A stretch of 64,000 nt of DNA. Source: Oscheius tipulae (taxonomy: Eukaryota; Nematoda; Chromadorea; Rhabditida; Rhabditidae). The stretch's first letter is position 1. The number at the start of each line of letters is the position of its first letter. The notes under the pieces were generated by a model, which saw only the letters and a program-made list of their open reading frames with translations, made no database searches and had not been told where the DNA came from. A program made the position numbers and the translations under genes. Below are positions 1-12,555 of the stretch, piece after piece. The DNA lies in contig JASJZH010000004.1 of NCBI GenBank assembly GCA_037178975.1, forward strand, positions 2,604,001 through 2,668,000, in the 5' to 3' direction.

Positions 1-1731
1 CTTTGAAGCAGGGAGTAATCTAGCCACAATGACTGGCAGTCAAGAGTAAATAGTCAAGATTCACTCGGTAAATAGCCTCAGAACAATGTATCCGCTTACG
101 GATCGACCTTTACTCTTTTGAAGACAATTGGTGAGAGAGAGTTCTGGCTTTCCCTGACTATTTGCAGCTGGGCATGACCTTCACGTGAATGGTGTCCGGC
201 GGTCAAACGAACCCTTTCTCTCCGTACCAGCCGACTTACAATTCCTTCACACACACACACACACTCTCTCCCTGTGACACATCCTTCCGTCGGTCAAACA
301 CAAAGGATATTGTGCTGTGCATTATTTCGGATCTAACTGTCCTTCCCTCGTCAATCGATTCAGATATCGTCCCCCACACATGTTGAATGAATCAGCTGGT
401 GGACAAACAGACCAGTTGTGTTTGCGCGTGGCCATATTCACAGCTGGCATCTCTTTCCGTCGCGTGCGTTTCCGAAAGGATCAGCTGATACGTAGCGTTT
501 GTATTCATCCGAAACAGCTGATATCTAGACTCAGACACATTGAATATGCATTAGTCCGTCCCGTTTCTACTCCGTTTCATAAGGGATAATGTCCTCTCCA
601 ATATTTTATAAATATTCTAAAGAGTATGGACTCTTTCTATATCTAGGCTTCATATCTACTAGGATGTAGCTATACGAAAAAGAGTTTATGAGTCTCACAT
701 AATGAAATTGACGTCTGGATGTCCGTCGGTCAACTGCTCCCAATTAGCTCACTCTCTCCCTCTGCATATTACTAACCATCTTTCGCAATCGATCCCATGC
801 CTTCTCTTCTCTCGCTTGGACTGTCATAATTGGCTCCTCTCCCGCCGTTTTCGGGTCAACCTCTCTTTCTCTCCCGCGCATTTCCACCCACGTGACACCA
901 CACGCCTCATCTTGCGTCCAAAATGAGTCCCGGCCAGAAAATGAGTCCCATCCAAAATAGCCTATGAATCGAGGAAGCCCCGTGTGTTCCTAGTTTCTGT
1001 CTCAATTCACTATAATTTGTCCCCACTTTTGGTGAGAAAGGAGTCTTTCGTAAGCTTTCGAAATACACACACCCTGTCAAAATGACTCACGCTGCGAAAC
1101 CATCCCTATTGGAGGTTTGTTCAGCTGCCATTCTGCAAAATGAAGCCCTTCTTTGTAGTTGTATGCTTCTTTCAATCATTCCCTCGTCACCAACCGGCTA
1201 ACCAAGAAAACAAGCCAGTATCCGGCTGTGACGCGTTTCCTTCTTTCATGTTGGCCCTTTTTGGGGGACAGCTGGACAACAGCTGTTCCTCTTATCTCTC
1301 GGACGTCATACATGGAAGAAGCTTTGCTTAGTTCTCATTTTGTTTCAATCTCCTGTATGGTTCAGTGATTGTGTCGTTCTGCCTACACATTTCAACAAGC
1401 ATCGTAAGCATTTGCACAATTTGTAACGGTCTGAATTGGGCTCACTCGCACTTCCTTTGGAAAAAGTGTCTGTAACAAGGGAACAGTCATTCTAGATCAA
1501 GTTGCTCCATTTGCGTTTAATTAATTGTCCTTTTGATCCACAAAGCTGTGTCACGAGTGCTTCCACTGTAAAGCTGTTTGCAGTAGTATCTCACATAGTC
1601 AGTCTGTTTCCTTTCTAAATCCTCTTGACATTTGTTTTTTTTCATAGACTTTTGTCTTCATTTCACACCATTCAAACTACAGTAACCTTTCTCAGCATGT
1701 TGATAAACCTCTTCCTAGTGAGGCCGCCGGG
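1..1731. other. Gene-poor flank; no gene supported
   Basis: No reading frame here has a recognisable domain or joins to others across plausible short introns. Open frames are under 100 codons. A (CA)n run lies at about 249-266. The sequence is pyrimidine-rich, and the motif GGTCAAAC/GGTCAACT recurs several times in the first 750 bases. The final part is presumably upstream sequence for the small gene at 1732. Confidence 0.5.
249..267. repeat. (CA)n microsatellite
   Basis: An uninterrupted CA dinucleotide run of about nine units, followed by a short CT run. It lies outside any supported gene. Confidence 0.85.
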
Positions 1732-2147
1732 ATGCCTGTCCGGACAGCAGCCGCTCGAAAAGGCCGTCTACTTACCGACAACGAAAAATTCTTTGAGTGG
1801 GTTTTAGACCGAACATCTTATAAAAAGAGATCTTTAGAAACAAACAAAGAAGATTTGTCTTTTTACGGAGCGACGGAGCATTTGCCAACGAGAAGGAAAC
1901 TGGAGGAAGAGTCAGTCTCGTTCAGTGATGTTGAGAGCATTTCCAGTAGTGATTCCGGGTTCAGTTCATTTGGCTGGAAGAGGAGGTGAGGCTATTATTT
2001 GACCTGCTTAAAGTATTTTTCAGAGGGCAATGTGTTTCGAGAAACTCGACCAATGGCTTGAACAAGGAAGAACTGTGGATGTACATTTATGCCCAGAGTC
2101 TCGGGTCAGAACATCCGTATGAATGCGACTGTGAGCTGTTCGACTGA
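1732..2147 (+). CDS. Hypothetical small Ser-rich protein, two exons
   Basis: Exon 1 is 1732-1985 and exon 2 is 2024-2147, separated by a 38-nt GT-AG intron ending in TTTTTCAG. Joining them keeps the frame open and gives about 125 residues. The N-terminus is basic (MPVRTAAARKGR). The middle is rich in Ser, Glu and Asp (SFSDVESISSSDSGFSSFG), like a phosphorylated or disordered segment. The C-terminus has a Cys pair (ECDCELFD). There is no signal peptide or transmembrane segment. The family was not recognised. Support comes from the clean splice and continued frame, not from homology. Confidence 0.45.
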
Positions 2148-3001
2148 GGATCTCTTCCACATATCTACTGTCTGTACACACCGAATATATCTGTACAAAT
2201 CGTGAGCACGTGCTGGACGCGTGGATAATAAACATTCCTGACGAAACGAGTAAAGTTTGGAGAGGCAGAGAAGGCGTCATAGTCAACAAGACTGATCCGC
2301 GCACCCATGGCAAAACAGTTCTCGTCTGCCATTGATTCGCGAACTCTTTTTTTATGTTTGCTCTTTTCGATTACTCTCTCTCTTCCATAAGATGGGCTCC
2401 TTGTCTCCTGATCCGCCTCGTTGAAGGCCTGAATCAATTAAACTTGTCCTTCTACAATCCCATCATTTGTCAATTTAACTATCAGGTTCAGCCGGTATAC
2501 AGCTTAGCTATGTTCTGCAATGTTGTACATTCTGATCTGTACTCCACTTATGTAGTACATCGCGAAGCTAGGAAATCACACCTTGGACCCGAAAGATTCT
2601 TTAGAAAGTGCCACATGGCATTGTATTGTCGGACGACTACGTTCTTTCTGAGAACGGAACCGTCAATAAAAGAACAGCTGTTTGTCTTACTGGAATCGGC
2701 TTAACACACACAATATTACTCTGAATCCCCAACTGCTCTTACCACTCTTTTCCAGGAAACTTCCAGTCATCTCTTCACTGCCGGACCACCTGTCCCCTTT
2801 GACTGGTCGGATGACTGTCTCTGTTGTCTTCCTAACGTCCCGGCTACTTAAGATCCCCATTTCTCAGAGTCAACTGGAAAAGACACGTCGTCCCACGAGT
2901 CCCAATGTTGTAGCACCTGCTATTGACTCTCTCCTAAAGCTGATGTGTCTCTCAATACTTTTATTAGTCTCCCAGTTCTTTCACACACTCCCTGTTTAGA
3001 A
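2148..3001. other. Intergenic; one unsupported 116-codon open frame
   Basis: An ATG-initiated open frame of 116 codons runs at 2354-2704 on the plus strand. It has no recognisable motif and no convincing splice partner, so it is not called a gene. The last bases lead into the secreted-protein gene at 3002. Confidence 0.4.
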
Positions 3002-3496
3002 ATGTTCTCACTCGTACTTACTCTTACTCTCGTCAGTATTGGAGCCCACGCCGGTAAGATTCCTTCAAATTTCTAGATTTGTTGCAGCCTCTGTCCAAGT
3101 CGTCCACGGCAACAACATCTACACGAACGGGAACTGTGTCTATGTCGTAGGAACTCATTCCCTTAACATTCTTGAAACTTATTCAGGACGGTCAAATCTT
3201 CGAAAATGGAGAGGCAAGACCGGCCAGTGATGCCGAAACGGCTATGGTGACTCAGTGGCAGCAGCAGATGGCCCAATGGGGAGTCGACTTCAACAAATAT
3301 GTGAGTTCAAAATTTTTCTGGTAGTCATCTGACGGTTTAGATGCAAGACAAGATGGCCCATATGTTCGAACACAACTACCAGGGACCTCCGGAGCCGAAG
3401 ACTCCTCAGCCGATCTGTCTTTGCAGTTCTCAGTACTGTGATTCAAACTCTGTCCAGCCTAATGTGCCCAAGACGAATCTCCTTCGCCTCAACTAA
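3002..3496 (+). CDS. Small secreted protein, four exons
   Basis: Exons are 3002-3053, 3088-3146, 3187-3300 and 3341-3496, with introns of 34, 40 and 40 nt. They splice in frame to about 126 residues. Exon 1 encodes a signal peptide (MFSLVLTLTLVSIGAHA). The mature part has a Gln/Met-rich helix-like stretch (TQWQQQMAQWGVDFNKY), then a Pro-rich part and a short Cys cluster (ICLCSSQYC). AATAAATAAA follows the stop within about 12 bases and can serve as poly(A) signal. The protein is likely secreted. Its family was not recognised. Confidence 0.65.
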
Positions 3497-3795
3497 CAGA
3501 TCAATAAATAAATCTTTTCTACGGGGAAAAAGCTACAGGCCTCACTGACGTCGTCGGCAGCTAAATATGGCTTTCATTTGTGCTCTGTGAACTTAGAAAT
3601 ACAAAAGAGATTCCAAAAATTCGATTTGATCAAAACAGAACTACAAATTCCCGCGAAAATTATTGCTTGCGCACCAATTCTATCGTATACACCTACCGTA
3701 AGATGTCAGCATTTTATGCAATTTTTCGCCATTTCTCCAATTTCTTTTCCCCCCATTTTTCCCTACTTTTATAATTCGTAACCCTTTTTATAGAA

Positions 3796-6700
3796 ATGCC
3801 CATCGCTCGTAAAGGACAGGCGACTGGCACCAGCATTTCCAGCACTGACGGCATGCCGGAAAGAGGCGGAGGAGAAGAAGAGTAAGAGTCTTTTTTCAAT
3901 TTCCCGAAGTTCTTCTACATTCTTACCATCTATAAAGCCAATTTACAGGGCCGAACCCGCTGTTAATCCTCTCGATATGCCAAGTTTGCGGCCTCCTTCA
4001 TACCATCTTCGTCCGCCTCCACGAGCCAGTACATTTGCTCAGATTCAATTACTCAACATGTTTTGCAGGACGAGAAGCTGAATTTGACGCCAATCTCTTC
4101 CCGAATCAGGTCAATGACGAGGAGGTTGACCAGATTGTTCGTACGCAGAGGCGAGAGGTCCAGATCCAAAACTTCGAGTGTCACGGGGTAACGCTGGAAA
4201 ATGCTCCCCTTCATCCTAAACTTCTCCACAATATTAAGCACGTTTTGCAGTACAAGACTCTGCTTCCTCTGCAAGAACACTGTATAGAGATTCTTCTAAA
4301 TGATAGAAGTACGTTATAGCTTCGTAGCAAAATTCAGAGCAAGTTTAGGACCGGACCTGCTGGTTCAGTCGCCAACTGGCAGTGGAAAGACGGCTGCTTT
4401 TGGTATCCCCGCCGTCCAAACTGCTATCGCGAACAAGAGCTCGTAAGCGATGCAATCCTTCTCCTTACGACTAATTTCCAGTTTTGGTCCCTCGGTAATC
4501 ATCATCTGCAACACGCAGAATCTAGCCCTGCAAATTCGTGACAACTTGCGCATGCTTTCTGGCGATGTGCCCCACGCGATAGGCAAGGACGCTCCTCCGG
4601 AACGCACATCTGTCAACGTGTTCGGAATGTACAAAGGAGGGAATGACGATCGCCGTCTGTACGTCTATCCATTTTCGTCTGCGTGTTGAAACATTTAGAT
4701 CCGCCGAGAATCAGCCTGATATTGTCGTTGCCACTATGGGCATGTTGCTGAAGTCGATTGAATATAAGAGGGTGAGGTTGAGTCTCTTAACGCTCAATTA
4801 CTATTTTTAGCTGAAACTTGCCAATCTTCAGCTCCTTATTGTCGACGAAGCCGACAAGATGCTCAAGGAAGGCGGCTTTGCCAGAGAGACTAGACAACTT
4901 ATGGATGCGCTTCCGGAAGAGATCAAAGTCAGTTTGAATTATGATATTTCTGAAGACATGTTTTTTTCAGAGAGGTATGCAAGTTGCCGCTTTCTCGGCC
5001 ACCTTTTCCGATCTCGAAGACGTGTATGGACAACTGGACATGACGAACGACTCCTTCAAAACCCTTTACTAGTGAGTCTCTTCCGTTCTTCGTCGTCCCA
5101 AAGGACTCCTTCCAGCAAAGACGAAGAACCCGTAATTTGTGTGGTCGAAGGAGTCAAGGGCTACATCACACAGCGCATTATACACGTATTGGTCAAACAT
5201 CTCGGAGCCACAGCGTAGCTTTCAGATCGCGGATATTGTCCTTCATCCGCCAAAAGAGGTTATGACGAATGCCTTGGTCCGAGCCGAGTTCACCAGGCAA
5301 TCCGTCAGAAACACGTTTTTTGCGAGAAAGTTCGGATATCTCTGTGCCCTGCTAAACAAGGACAGGGATCAGTATCTTGTAAACGGTAATTTTTTGTCCT
5401 TTGTCCTGTTTCTGAGCTCAACTGCTGTCCTGGGAACGCCCACTCGTCTTCTCTTATTCAGGCGTGTACACGAAGACCGCCGTAGTGTTCGTGGAAAGAA
5501 TAACCACCTCGAATTTCCTCGCCACGAGTCTCATCATGAAAGGCTACAAGGTAGCTCCTTTAAACTCGTAAGTTTTCTATTCTTTCTTACCAGCCGTCTG
5601 TAAGCCTTCGATTAAACTTATGATAGCGGCTGCGCCGCTTCACAGTAACCAAAGTCTCGGTGTCTTCACTGTGACAAAGTCAATATTTTGAAGCAAATCC
5701 AAAGTTGACTTACCATTGGTGTAATTATTCAGAAACGAACCCTTTTTAGTTCTCACCAGGACATTTTCTGTCCACTTTTCTCTAAAGTCTGTAATGACAG
5801 CGGGATTTGAAAACCGTGAAAACAATGGGTTTTTTTTTGAAAACGGAAGTAATAGCCGGTTTCCTCACAAAATTCTGTTAAGGCAACTCCCCTCAGATTG
5901 GCGTTTTTGTTTTGATTTCGGGGTCAAACGCGCGAAAAGAACATCTGCCTTAGCACTTTACTAAGAGTAGACCAGCCGGCTCCGCCGTCTGACTATACCG
6001 CTACTGGTCATCTTTTTTCGTGTTTTTTTTAAATGTAAACGCCGTTTCTTGAGTTTGGGAAAGAATAGGTGGTTGAAAATAGTTGAAAGTTTAAAAGCCC
6101 TTCAAAGCTAAAAAGTAGTTGGTCAAAGGAGAATGTCTCAGTCTCATTCTCTCCTTGTCTCTGTCTCTCCGTTTCTGTTTCTCGCCTACTATGTCTTTGT
6201 CTTTCTAATTCCCCTTTACCCTGTCTCTATGTCTCTGTCAGTCTCCTTGTCTCTCAGTCAGTCTCTGTTTTTCTGTCGGTCCCTATATGCGTCTATGTTT
6301 CTGTCTGTCTCCTTGCGTCTCTGTCTCTCTGTTACTCCGTTTCTCACTTACTCTGCATTTATTTCCGTCATTCGTCTCTGTCTCTCTGTCCCCTGTCTCT
6401 TTGGTATACTGATGCCCTGCTTCTCTCTGTGTCTCTCAGTCTTTCCGACAATGTGTCTCTCTGTTCTTCTACCTATCTGCTTCTGTGTCTCTTTCTGACC
6501 TTGTGTCTCTCTGTCTCTTTGTCTTTCTGACACTCTCTGTTTCTCTCTGTCTACTATCTTTATGTCTCTACCCGTGAGCGCCCAGAATTCGTCGTCTCAT
6601 TTCTGAGTTCTTCTCCAATTCAAATAGTTTGCAATAATTTATAACAATAATGTACAGCTTTTTGCTTTGCTTTTGTTTCGTGGCCTTGGACAAACAAACA

Positions 6701-7153
6701 CACAGAGTCAACCACAGACACCATTGCGTTTCCATAGTTTAGATCCATCTGCTCCGTTCAGAAATTACGATCTGGTCGCTGTACAAGAAGTCCTGAAGAA
6801 ACTGATCAATGGCGAAATCCAGGCCGTTATCACGACGAACAAGCTGGCCCGTGGACAAGACATCTCCGATCTTCACCACGTCATCGTTTACGAGATGTCC
6901 AACGATTTTGATGACTACAAGCACCGAATTGGCCGTACTGGACGCATTGGAAAAGGCGGCATCTCCACTGCGCTCCTGACCCAGCAGGACTGCAAACATT
7001 TTCCCGATCTCTATTATGTAATTCATCGTTTTTTGCTTCTAAAACTCAATTCAGTTCTTGGCGGAGCATCGTCAGAGAATTCCCGTCTGGCTGCATCGCT
7101 ACGTAGAAGCTGTAATTGAAGAGCGGGCTCAATATGCAGGAGCGAGCTCATAG
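3796..7153 (+). CDS. Divergent DEAD-box RNA helicase
   Basis: An ATP-dependent RNA helicase built from about a dozen exons. Motifs in order: Walker A (SPTGSGKT, near 4380), DEAD (IVDEADKML, near 4840), motif III (FSATF, near 4995), then in the second RecA-like lobe ARGQDI and HRIGRTGRIG (6850-6960). All catalytic motifs look intact. The N-terminus is short and Pro-rich, with no zinc knuckles or RGG repeats, so it is not an obvious Vasa or GLH. The Q-motif region is divergent. Introns are about 36-45 nt except one of 1194 nt (5568-6761), which splits the second lobe between APLNS and NYDLVAV. That large intron uses the acceptor at 6761 to keep phase. The subfamily was not determined. Confidence 0.8.
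6128..6572. repeat. Degenerate (GTCTCT)n pyrimidine-rich tract inside helicase intron
   Basis: About 440 bases of loosely repeated GTCTCTGTCTCTCTG units, strongly C/T-rich on the plus strand, inside the long helicase intron. The open frames across it are low-complexity Ser/Leu/Val artefacts of the repeat. Confidence 0.8.
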
Positions 7154-8048
7154 ATTAATTTCATTTGTAATTTTTAATTTCGGTTGTTATTAAATTTACT
7201 TTTCTTGCCCGAGCCTTGACAAGCAGCTATTTAATCTGCAAAATTTGGTCAATGGACCCAAAAATATAAAGAAGTCGTGAATAGAGGAGAGTTTAAGGAA
7301 AATATTGGTTCAAGATCCCGCAAAAGTTGCGGATGCACACGAACTGTACCGTATACAATCTAGTGTTTCGCTTTCTTGGTCAAACTTTCCTCATTGCAGA
7401 TTTTTCTGCGACGAAATTGTTCGGTAACCGGAGCGCTCCCGGTCGCAGCTTGATTTTTGTTTTGTTGCCCGCTATATACTGAGAACGCCGTCATTCTTCA
7501 ATGAAAAATAAGTGAAAATGCCTCGGAAAACAAGTAAACCGTCTTCATCACTTGCAAATGAGAAATGGGCAATTTACTTCGTTTTTGTAATCTGTTTGAA
7601 CGTTTTGAGTATTGCCTGCTGTTTACTCACCGTTGTGCCAGACGTACCCTTCAGCGGTTCAAATATCCTCCGAGAGCTTTATCGGTTTTGGTACTGGCAA
7701 CTCTTCCACCATTTCCGCTTATGTTTTTCCGAGAAAAATTGCCAATTCATGCCCAAAACAACGTTGCTTTATTTATCGGAGGGTCCTATGGTCCATATAG
7801 GTGTTATGGACAATGTTTTTCCAGTCTGGAATTTTCTTTTGCTCCATTTAGATCTGCAGATGCATAAAGCAATCGTTATTTGGAAACAGCTGTAAAAAAA
7901 TGACTGAATCTTGTCAGCGCCACTCCATGTTGACTTGTTTCGCAATGCTCCGACGAGAAGCTTACATCACTGATAAACTTACTTCATTTCTCGCTCCAAC
8001 TTGTTCACTCTCTTCTTTGTTTTACTTACAATTACCCAGTTTCAGTAA
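7154..8048. other. Intergenic between helicase and drp-1
   Basis: This stretch holds the helicase 3' end (ATTAAAT-type A/T-rich sequence near 7190) and the drp-1 promoter. Two overlapping open frames (7512-7895, 127 codons, and 7565-7867, 100 codons) both look locally plausible. No motif or splice structure favours either, so at most one uncharacterised small gene could be here. Confidence 0.35.
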
Positions 8049-10806
8049 ATGGAAACGCTGATCCCCGTGGTCAGCAAACTTCAAGATGTGTTCGCCACAC
8101 TGGGACGACGGGAAGATCACATACAGCTACCGCAGATTGTTGTGGTCGGATCGCAGAGCGCCGGAAAGAGCTCCGTGCTCGAAAATCTCGTTGGACGGGA
8201 CTTCTTGCCTCGCGGAACAGGGATAGTTACTCGTCGACCATTGATTCTACAACTCACAAATGTGTCAGAAGAAGATGACAGACGAAATATAAACGGTATT
8301 TTGTCTAGCTTCGGCATAAAATTTAATTCAGGGAAGCATGTGAAAGGCGATTATGCCATGTTCGAGCACACAGGAGACAAGGTCTTCACCGATTTCGATC
8401 TGGTTCGCAAGGAGATTGAAGACGAAACGGATCGACTGACAGGAAACAACAAGGTTGGAAAACTTCACAATGATACTATACCTCATTGTTCAGGGGATTT
8501 CGGCCGTTCCAATCAGCCTCAAAATATTCTCGTCTCATGTCGTCAATTTAGCCCTTATCGACTTGCCTGGAATTACAAAAGTTCCCGTGGGCGATCAGCC
8601 AACAAATATCGAGGAGCAAATCCGTGAGATGATCTTCCACTTCATATCCAATCCGTCGTCCATCATCTTGGCCGTGACTCCGGCAAATCAGGATTTCGCC
8701 ACGTCGGAACCGATCAAAATTGCGAGAGAAGTCGATCGCGACGGCCAGAGAACATTGGCTGTCTTAACAAAGCTCGATCTCATGGATCAGGGAACAGATG
8801 CGATGGATGTGCTGACGGGCAAGGTGATCCCCATCAAACTCGGCATAATTGGCGTGGTCAATCGCTCACAGGTGCTTGTTTCCATGAGTTTAAATGAGTT
8901 CCGTTTAGCAATCGATCCTGGACAAGAAACCGATCAGCGACGCCATAAAGGACGAGATCTCTTTCCTTCAGAGGAAATATCCAACCCTGGGCAGCAGAAA
9001 TGGAACCGCGTATCTGGCCAAGCGATTGAACATGGTTCGCCTCATGAAAATGTTTTGAGCTTGTAACTTTTAGCTCCTGATGCATCACATTCGAAACTGT
9101 CTGCCCGCCTTGAAGGCACGTGTCCATATAATGCTCTCGCAGTGTCAAGCCGATCTCACGGCCTTCGGCGAGCCCGTAGAGGACAAGAGTCGCACGTTGC
9201 TCCAAATTATAACTAGATTCGCTACCGCCTACGTATCCACAATCGAGGGAACGTCGAGAAATATTGAAACGGTGGAACTGTAAGCGCGCTTCCTCCCATC
9301 TTCAAAAAGAGTTCTTTCAGCTGTGGTGGAGCCAGGATATGCCACATTTTCCACGAGACATTCGGTCGTTCACTGGAATTGGTGAATCCGCTCGAAAGTC
9401 TCTCGCCGAATGAGATTTTAACGGCCATCAGGAATGCGACCGGTCCGAGACCGGCTCTTTTCGTGCCGGAAATAGCCTTTGAGCTGTTGGTGAAGCGTCA
9501 GATTCAGAGACTCGAAGAGCCGAGCTTGAGATGTGTTGAACTGGTTCATGAGGAGATGCAACGAATGGTCCAGCACTGCGGCTTCACAACTCAGGTAATT
9601 TGCCAGATTGTCCTTCTAATAAACCGGGGATTTTAGCAAGAAATGCAGCGCTTCCCTCGTCTCTACGACAAAATCAACGAGGTCGTGAGCGGTCTGCTGA
9701 AAGAACGTCTGAAGCCGACAAATCTTATGGTCGAAAACTTGGTGGCTATCGAGCTTGCCTACATCAACACTCGTCATCCCGAATTCACGGACGCCAACTT
9801 GGCCACTTTGCTGAAAGACTGCTCCGTGGAAGAGCGACAGACTCGTGCCAGACAGCGTGCCGTATCTCAGAGCGAGAGAGGTGTCAGCGCACATGGAGAG
9901 GTAAATTTTCAGCTTGGTTTTTTCGCAAGTTGCGCCTATTGCATGAGCATGAACTGTACTGTGTTTTCGTCTTTGTTTTGTAGGAGCTGACCGTGCAAAT
10001 GAGGCCAGTCTTGAGACCGCCGCAGAATAAGCTGGACCGTCGGATGGTAAAATCTGTCCATTTCTCTTCTTTCGATCTGATCAAAGAGGTCAGCTCCTTG
10101 TTTCCACTCACCGCCTGCGTTTCTCATAACACGATTCACCATATCGAGATGGTAGATGACTAATTTTCGCCTTTTCAGCTCGCCAATCCGCCCGTACTGG
10201 AGCCCTCGCGTGACCTTCAAAACGGCAAGATTCCTCTTACGAACGGCGGCACGTCCAGCAGCGGATTGTTCGGCTTCTTCGCCTCAAAAACGCCTGTGGA
10301 AGAGAATGCAGAGGCTCCTCAAAAAGCCGTAAACTTCCTGATGGATGTTCCTGAGATGCCTGCTGTTGCCAGAAAGCTGACTTCGTCTGAACAGCGGGAT
10401 TGCACTGTCATCGGTCGGTTCAGTCTCTTTTAAATGTTTAGTCTTCCATTGTAGAGCGCCTGATCAGAAGTTACTTCAACATCATCCGCAAAACTGTCCA
10501 AGACGCTGTTCCCAAAGCCATCATGTTCCTCCTCGTCAACTTTGTTCGAGTGCGTTTGCCTATTTCTTTCTCAAAACTGACGATTTTTTCAGGACAATCT
10601 GCAGTCGGAGCTGGTCCGTCAGCTGTATCAGCCCGAGCTGCTCGATGATCTTCTGGCAGAGACGGAGGACATGGCTCTCAGACGCAAGGAAACGATGGAA
10701 ACCATGCAGGTTGGATCCTTTCCATTTCTCTTGTAACCTCAATTTACAGGCTCTGCACCAGGCGAGCTTGATAATAAGCGAGGTGCGAGAGACCCAGCTG
10801 TGGTAG
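8049..10806 (+). CDS. drp-1: Dynamin-related GTPase DRP-1 (mitochondrial fission)
   Basis: A large GTPase that assembles on mitochondria and peroxisomes and constricts them for division. The start [15 protein letters not shown] matches the DRP1/DNM1L N-terminus. The GTPase motifs are complete: P-loop GSQSAGKSS, switch-I region [17 protein letters not shown] and TKLDLMD. The middle/stalk region follows ([10 protein letters not shown] to [10 protein letters not shown]), then a variable insert (near 9870-10400) and a C-terminal GTPase effector domain ending [13 protein letters not shown], as in DRP-1. Exon 1 is 8049-8295, exon 2 8332-8453 and exon 3 8494-8871; later introns are also short. There is no PH or proline-rich domain, which separates it from classical dynamin. 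Confidence 0.95.
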
Positions 10807-12555
10807 TCTCTTCAAACATCTCTCTTGACTTCCATCACGGGTTACTGCTGTCGCTCCCCTGCTCTTAGTATATCCCTTAGCATTTTACTCCGCTCTGTTT
10901 GTAAGAATTGTATTCTTAGCTGGCATTCTAGTCGTTTTATTCATCTATTAGATATCCCGCACTATTTCAATCGCTCAGTCTATTTATTGTACTCATTTTG
11001 AGTTTAGACTTCTTTTGTTTCTAGCTACAGTATTAAAAGAAGAAGATTTTTTATATCGATGTGTTCATCTTCGTACTAACCAGCCGTCTACGACAACTTC
11101 ACCGTCTATTAGACTTGATTTTAAATTTTTATCCTGTTAATCAAGTTCTGTGCTTTTGAGAACGAGAATATATTGGAGAGAGAGGGTTCCGTCGCGATCA
11201 GTCGGCTGGCTCCCTCCTCCGTTTGCACGCTCTCTCCTAGCCCACACCCTGTCATCTGTTTTCTCTCGTCTGCCCCCGACTTCCCTCTCACAACTCCTCA
11301 TTGCTCATTTCTGCTGGTTGTATCCGTCATCCAGCGGCTTTTTTCGAGCTCGTGGTATCGGAAAATAGAAGGGGGAAAATGATGAATCCACTTGAAAAAA
11401 AGATGCTTTCCCCTGGGCAAAAGTTATCGGGGGTTTTCTGAAATTTAAATGAGATGTTTGCCCGTGAAAAGCGGCTTTCAATCCACCAGGAAGCACATAC
11501 TTTCCGGCCGAGCGAGCTCCCAATAATTATCTTCTTTTCCATATACACCAATTTGTATGTGTGGTGTTCATGCATTCTCCTTCTCTCGCAGCTGCAGTCG
11601 GCACAGCAAACGCTGTAATCGACGGACAGGTTTTTGTTGCTAGTCACCTCGTTGTGGTTGCCATTCGTCTCCTTTTTTACTGTTTTACTTTGGTGGAGGC
11701 TCAAACCTTCCACGAACAAGGTAGTTGAACCTCCAATATTCCATTGCCGTCTTCCATTCTTTGCCCATTTTTCCTGTGAAACGGCCGAAGTTCGGACGAG
11801 TTTAATCAATCTTGTTCCGTCTCTGTCTGTCTGTTTGTCCGTGCGAATCGCGCTCGCTAATCGAAACGCGATGCAGTCACGCGCCATAAATATATTAGCG
11901 GTTATCACGTTGGACTAGAAATCTGAGCGATTCGGGTTCGATCCCCGTCGATGATTTTCAGGCGGCGAGGCCGTCAAAAACGTCTAGTGAGTCTTGGAAG
12001 TAATAGAGTTTAGAGGCTACAGTAGAGAATCATGATTGTTTTAAACAGTAGTCCAGAGTTCTCATAAAAATTCAGCCAATGCACTCTGGTAACAGCTATA
12101 AACAAGCTGTACTTTTTGGGAAGAGTATTCTGATCAGCTAGTTTGTTTTGACTGGAGATAATGACTGGAAGAGAGAGTACACTTTTCTCCAGTCTCGATT
12201 CGATCTTGTTGACCGACTTTTCTTCTCCCAATAAACTTTGTCAAAACACTGGTCACAAGACGCCTTCTCTTTTGTTCCGTCTCCAAATGAGGAAGCCCCG
12301 CGGGCCAGCCTCCTTCCTCTTCCTCCTCTTCCGATTATTATTTCGAAGAGGTCGATAGAGCTATTTTTTTGGGTCCTTTCTCATGAAAAACATGCCCTCC
12401 CGAATGACGTCAACGTGTGTTCGGGTTGAAAGAGTCAATAGACGGACCAGTCTCCTCCGGTCGCCGGTCGACCACTTCCGCACTGTTCTTTATTCTCGAA
12501 AGTGAGATATTACAGTGCCTCTACCTCATTAGCCGAATCACCTTTTTCACTTAAA
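10807..12555. other. Intergenic 1.7 kb between drp-1 and the Ariadne gene
   Basis: No protein gene is supported. A 193-codon minus-strand frame (11327-11908) has low-complexity composition and no motif. CT-rich stretches occur near 11160-11300 and 11820. A tRNA-like relic at 11884-11957 is listed separately. Confidence 0.5.
11884..11957 (+). pseudogene. tRNA-Ser(AGA)-like relic
   Basis: The D-loop/A-box-like part (AGCGGTTATCACGT), an anticodon arm with a 7-base loop CTAGAAA (anticodon AGA, serine) and a T-arm with the B-box core GGGTTCGATCCCC follow at roughly tRNA spacing. The anticodon stem can pair with G-U pairs, and the T-stem pairs at four of five positions. The acceptor strands (upstream CATAAAT, downstream CGATGAT) do not pair and the D-stem is weak. 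The variable region is too short for a normal class II tRNA-Ser. It is therefore a decayed tRNA or a tRNA-derived element rather than a working gene. Confidence 0.55.

Noticed and set aside
6133-6498. 121-codon hydrophobic open frame in the helicase intron
   Set aside because: Encoded entirely by the GTCTCT repeat.
7512-7895. 127-codon open frame upstream of drp-1
   Set aside because: It overlaps a second equally long frame; no motif, and it lies in the promoter region.
11327-11908. Minus-strand open frame of 193 codons
   Set aside because: No domain, no signal peptide, composition follows CT/GA-rich DNA, and it overlaps the tRNA-like relic; probably chance.
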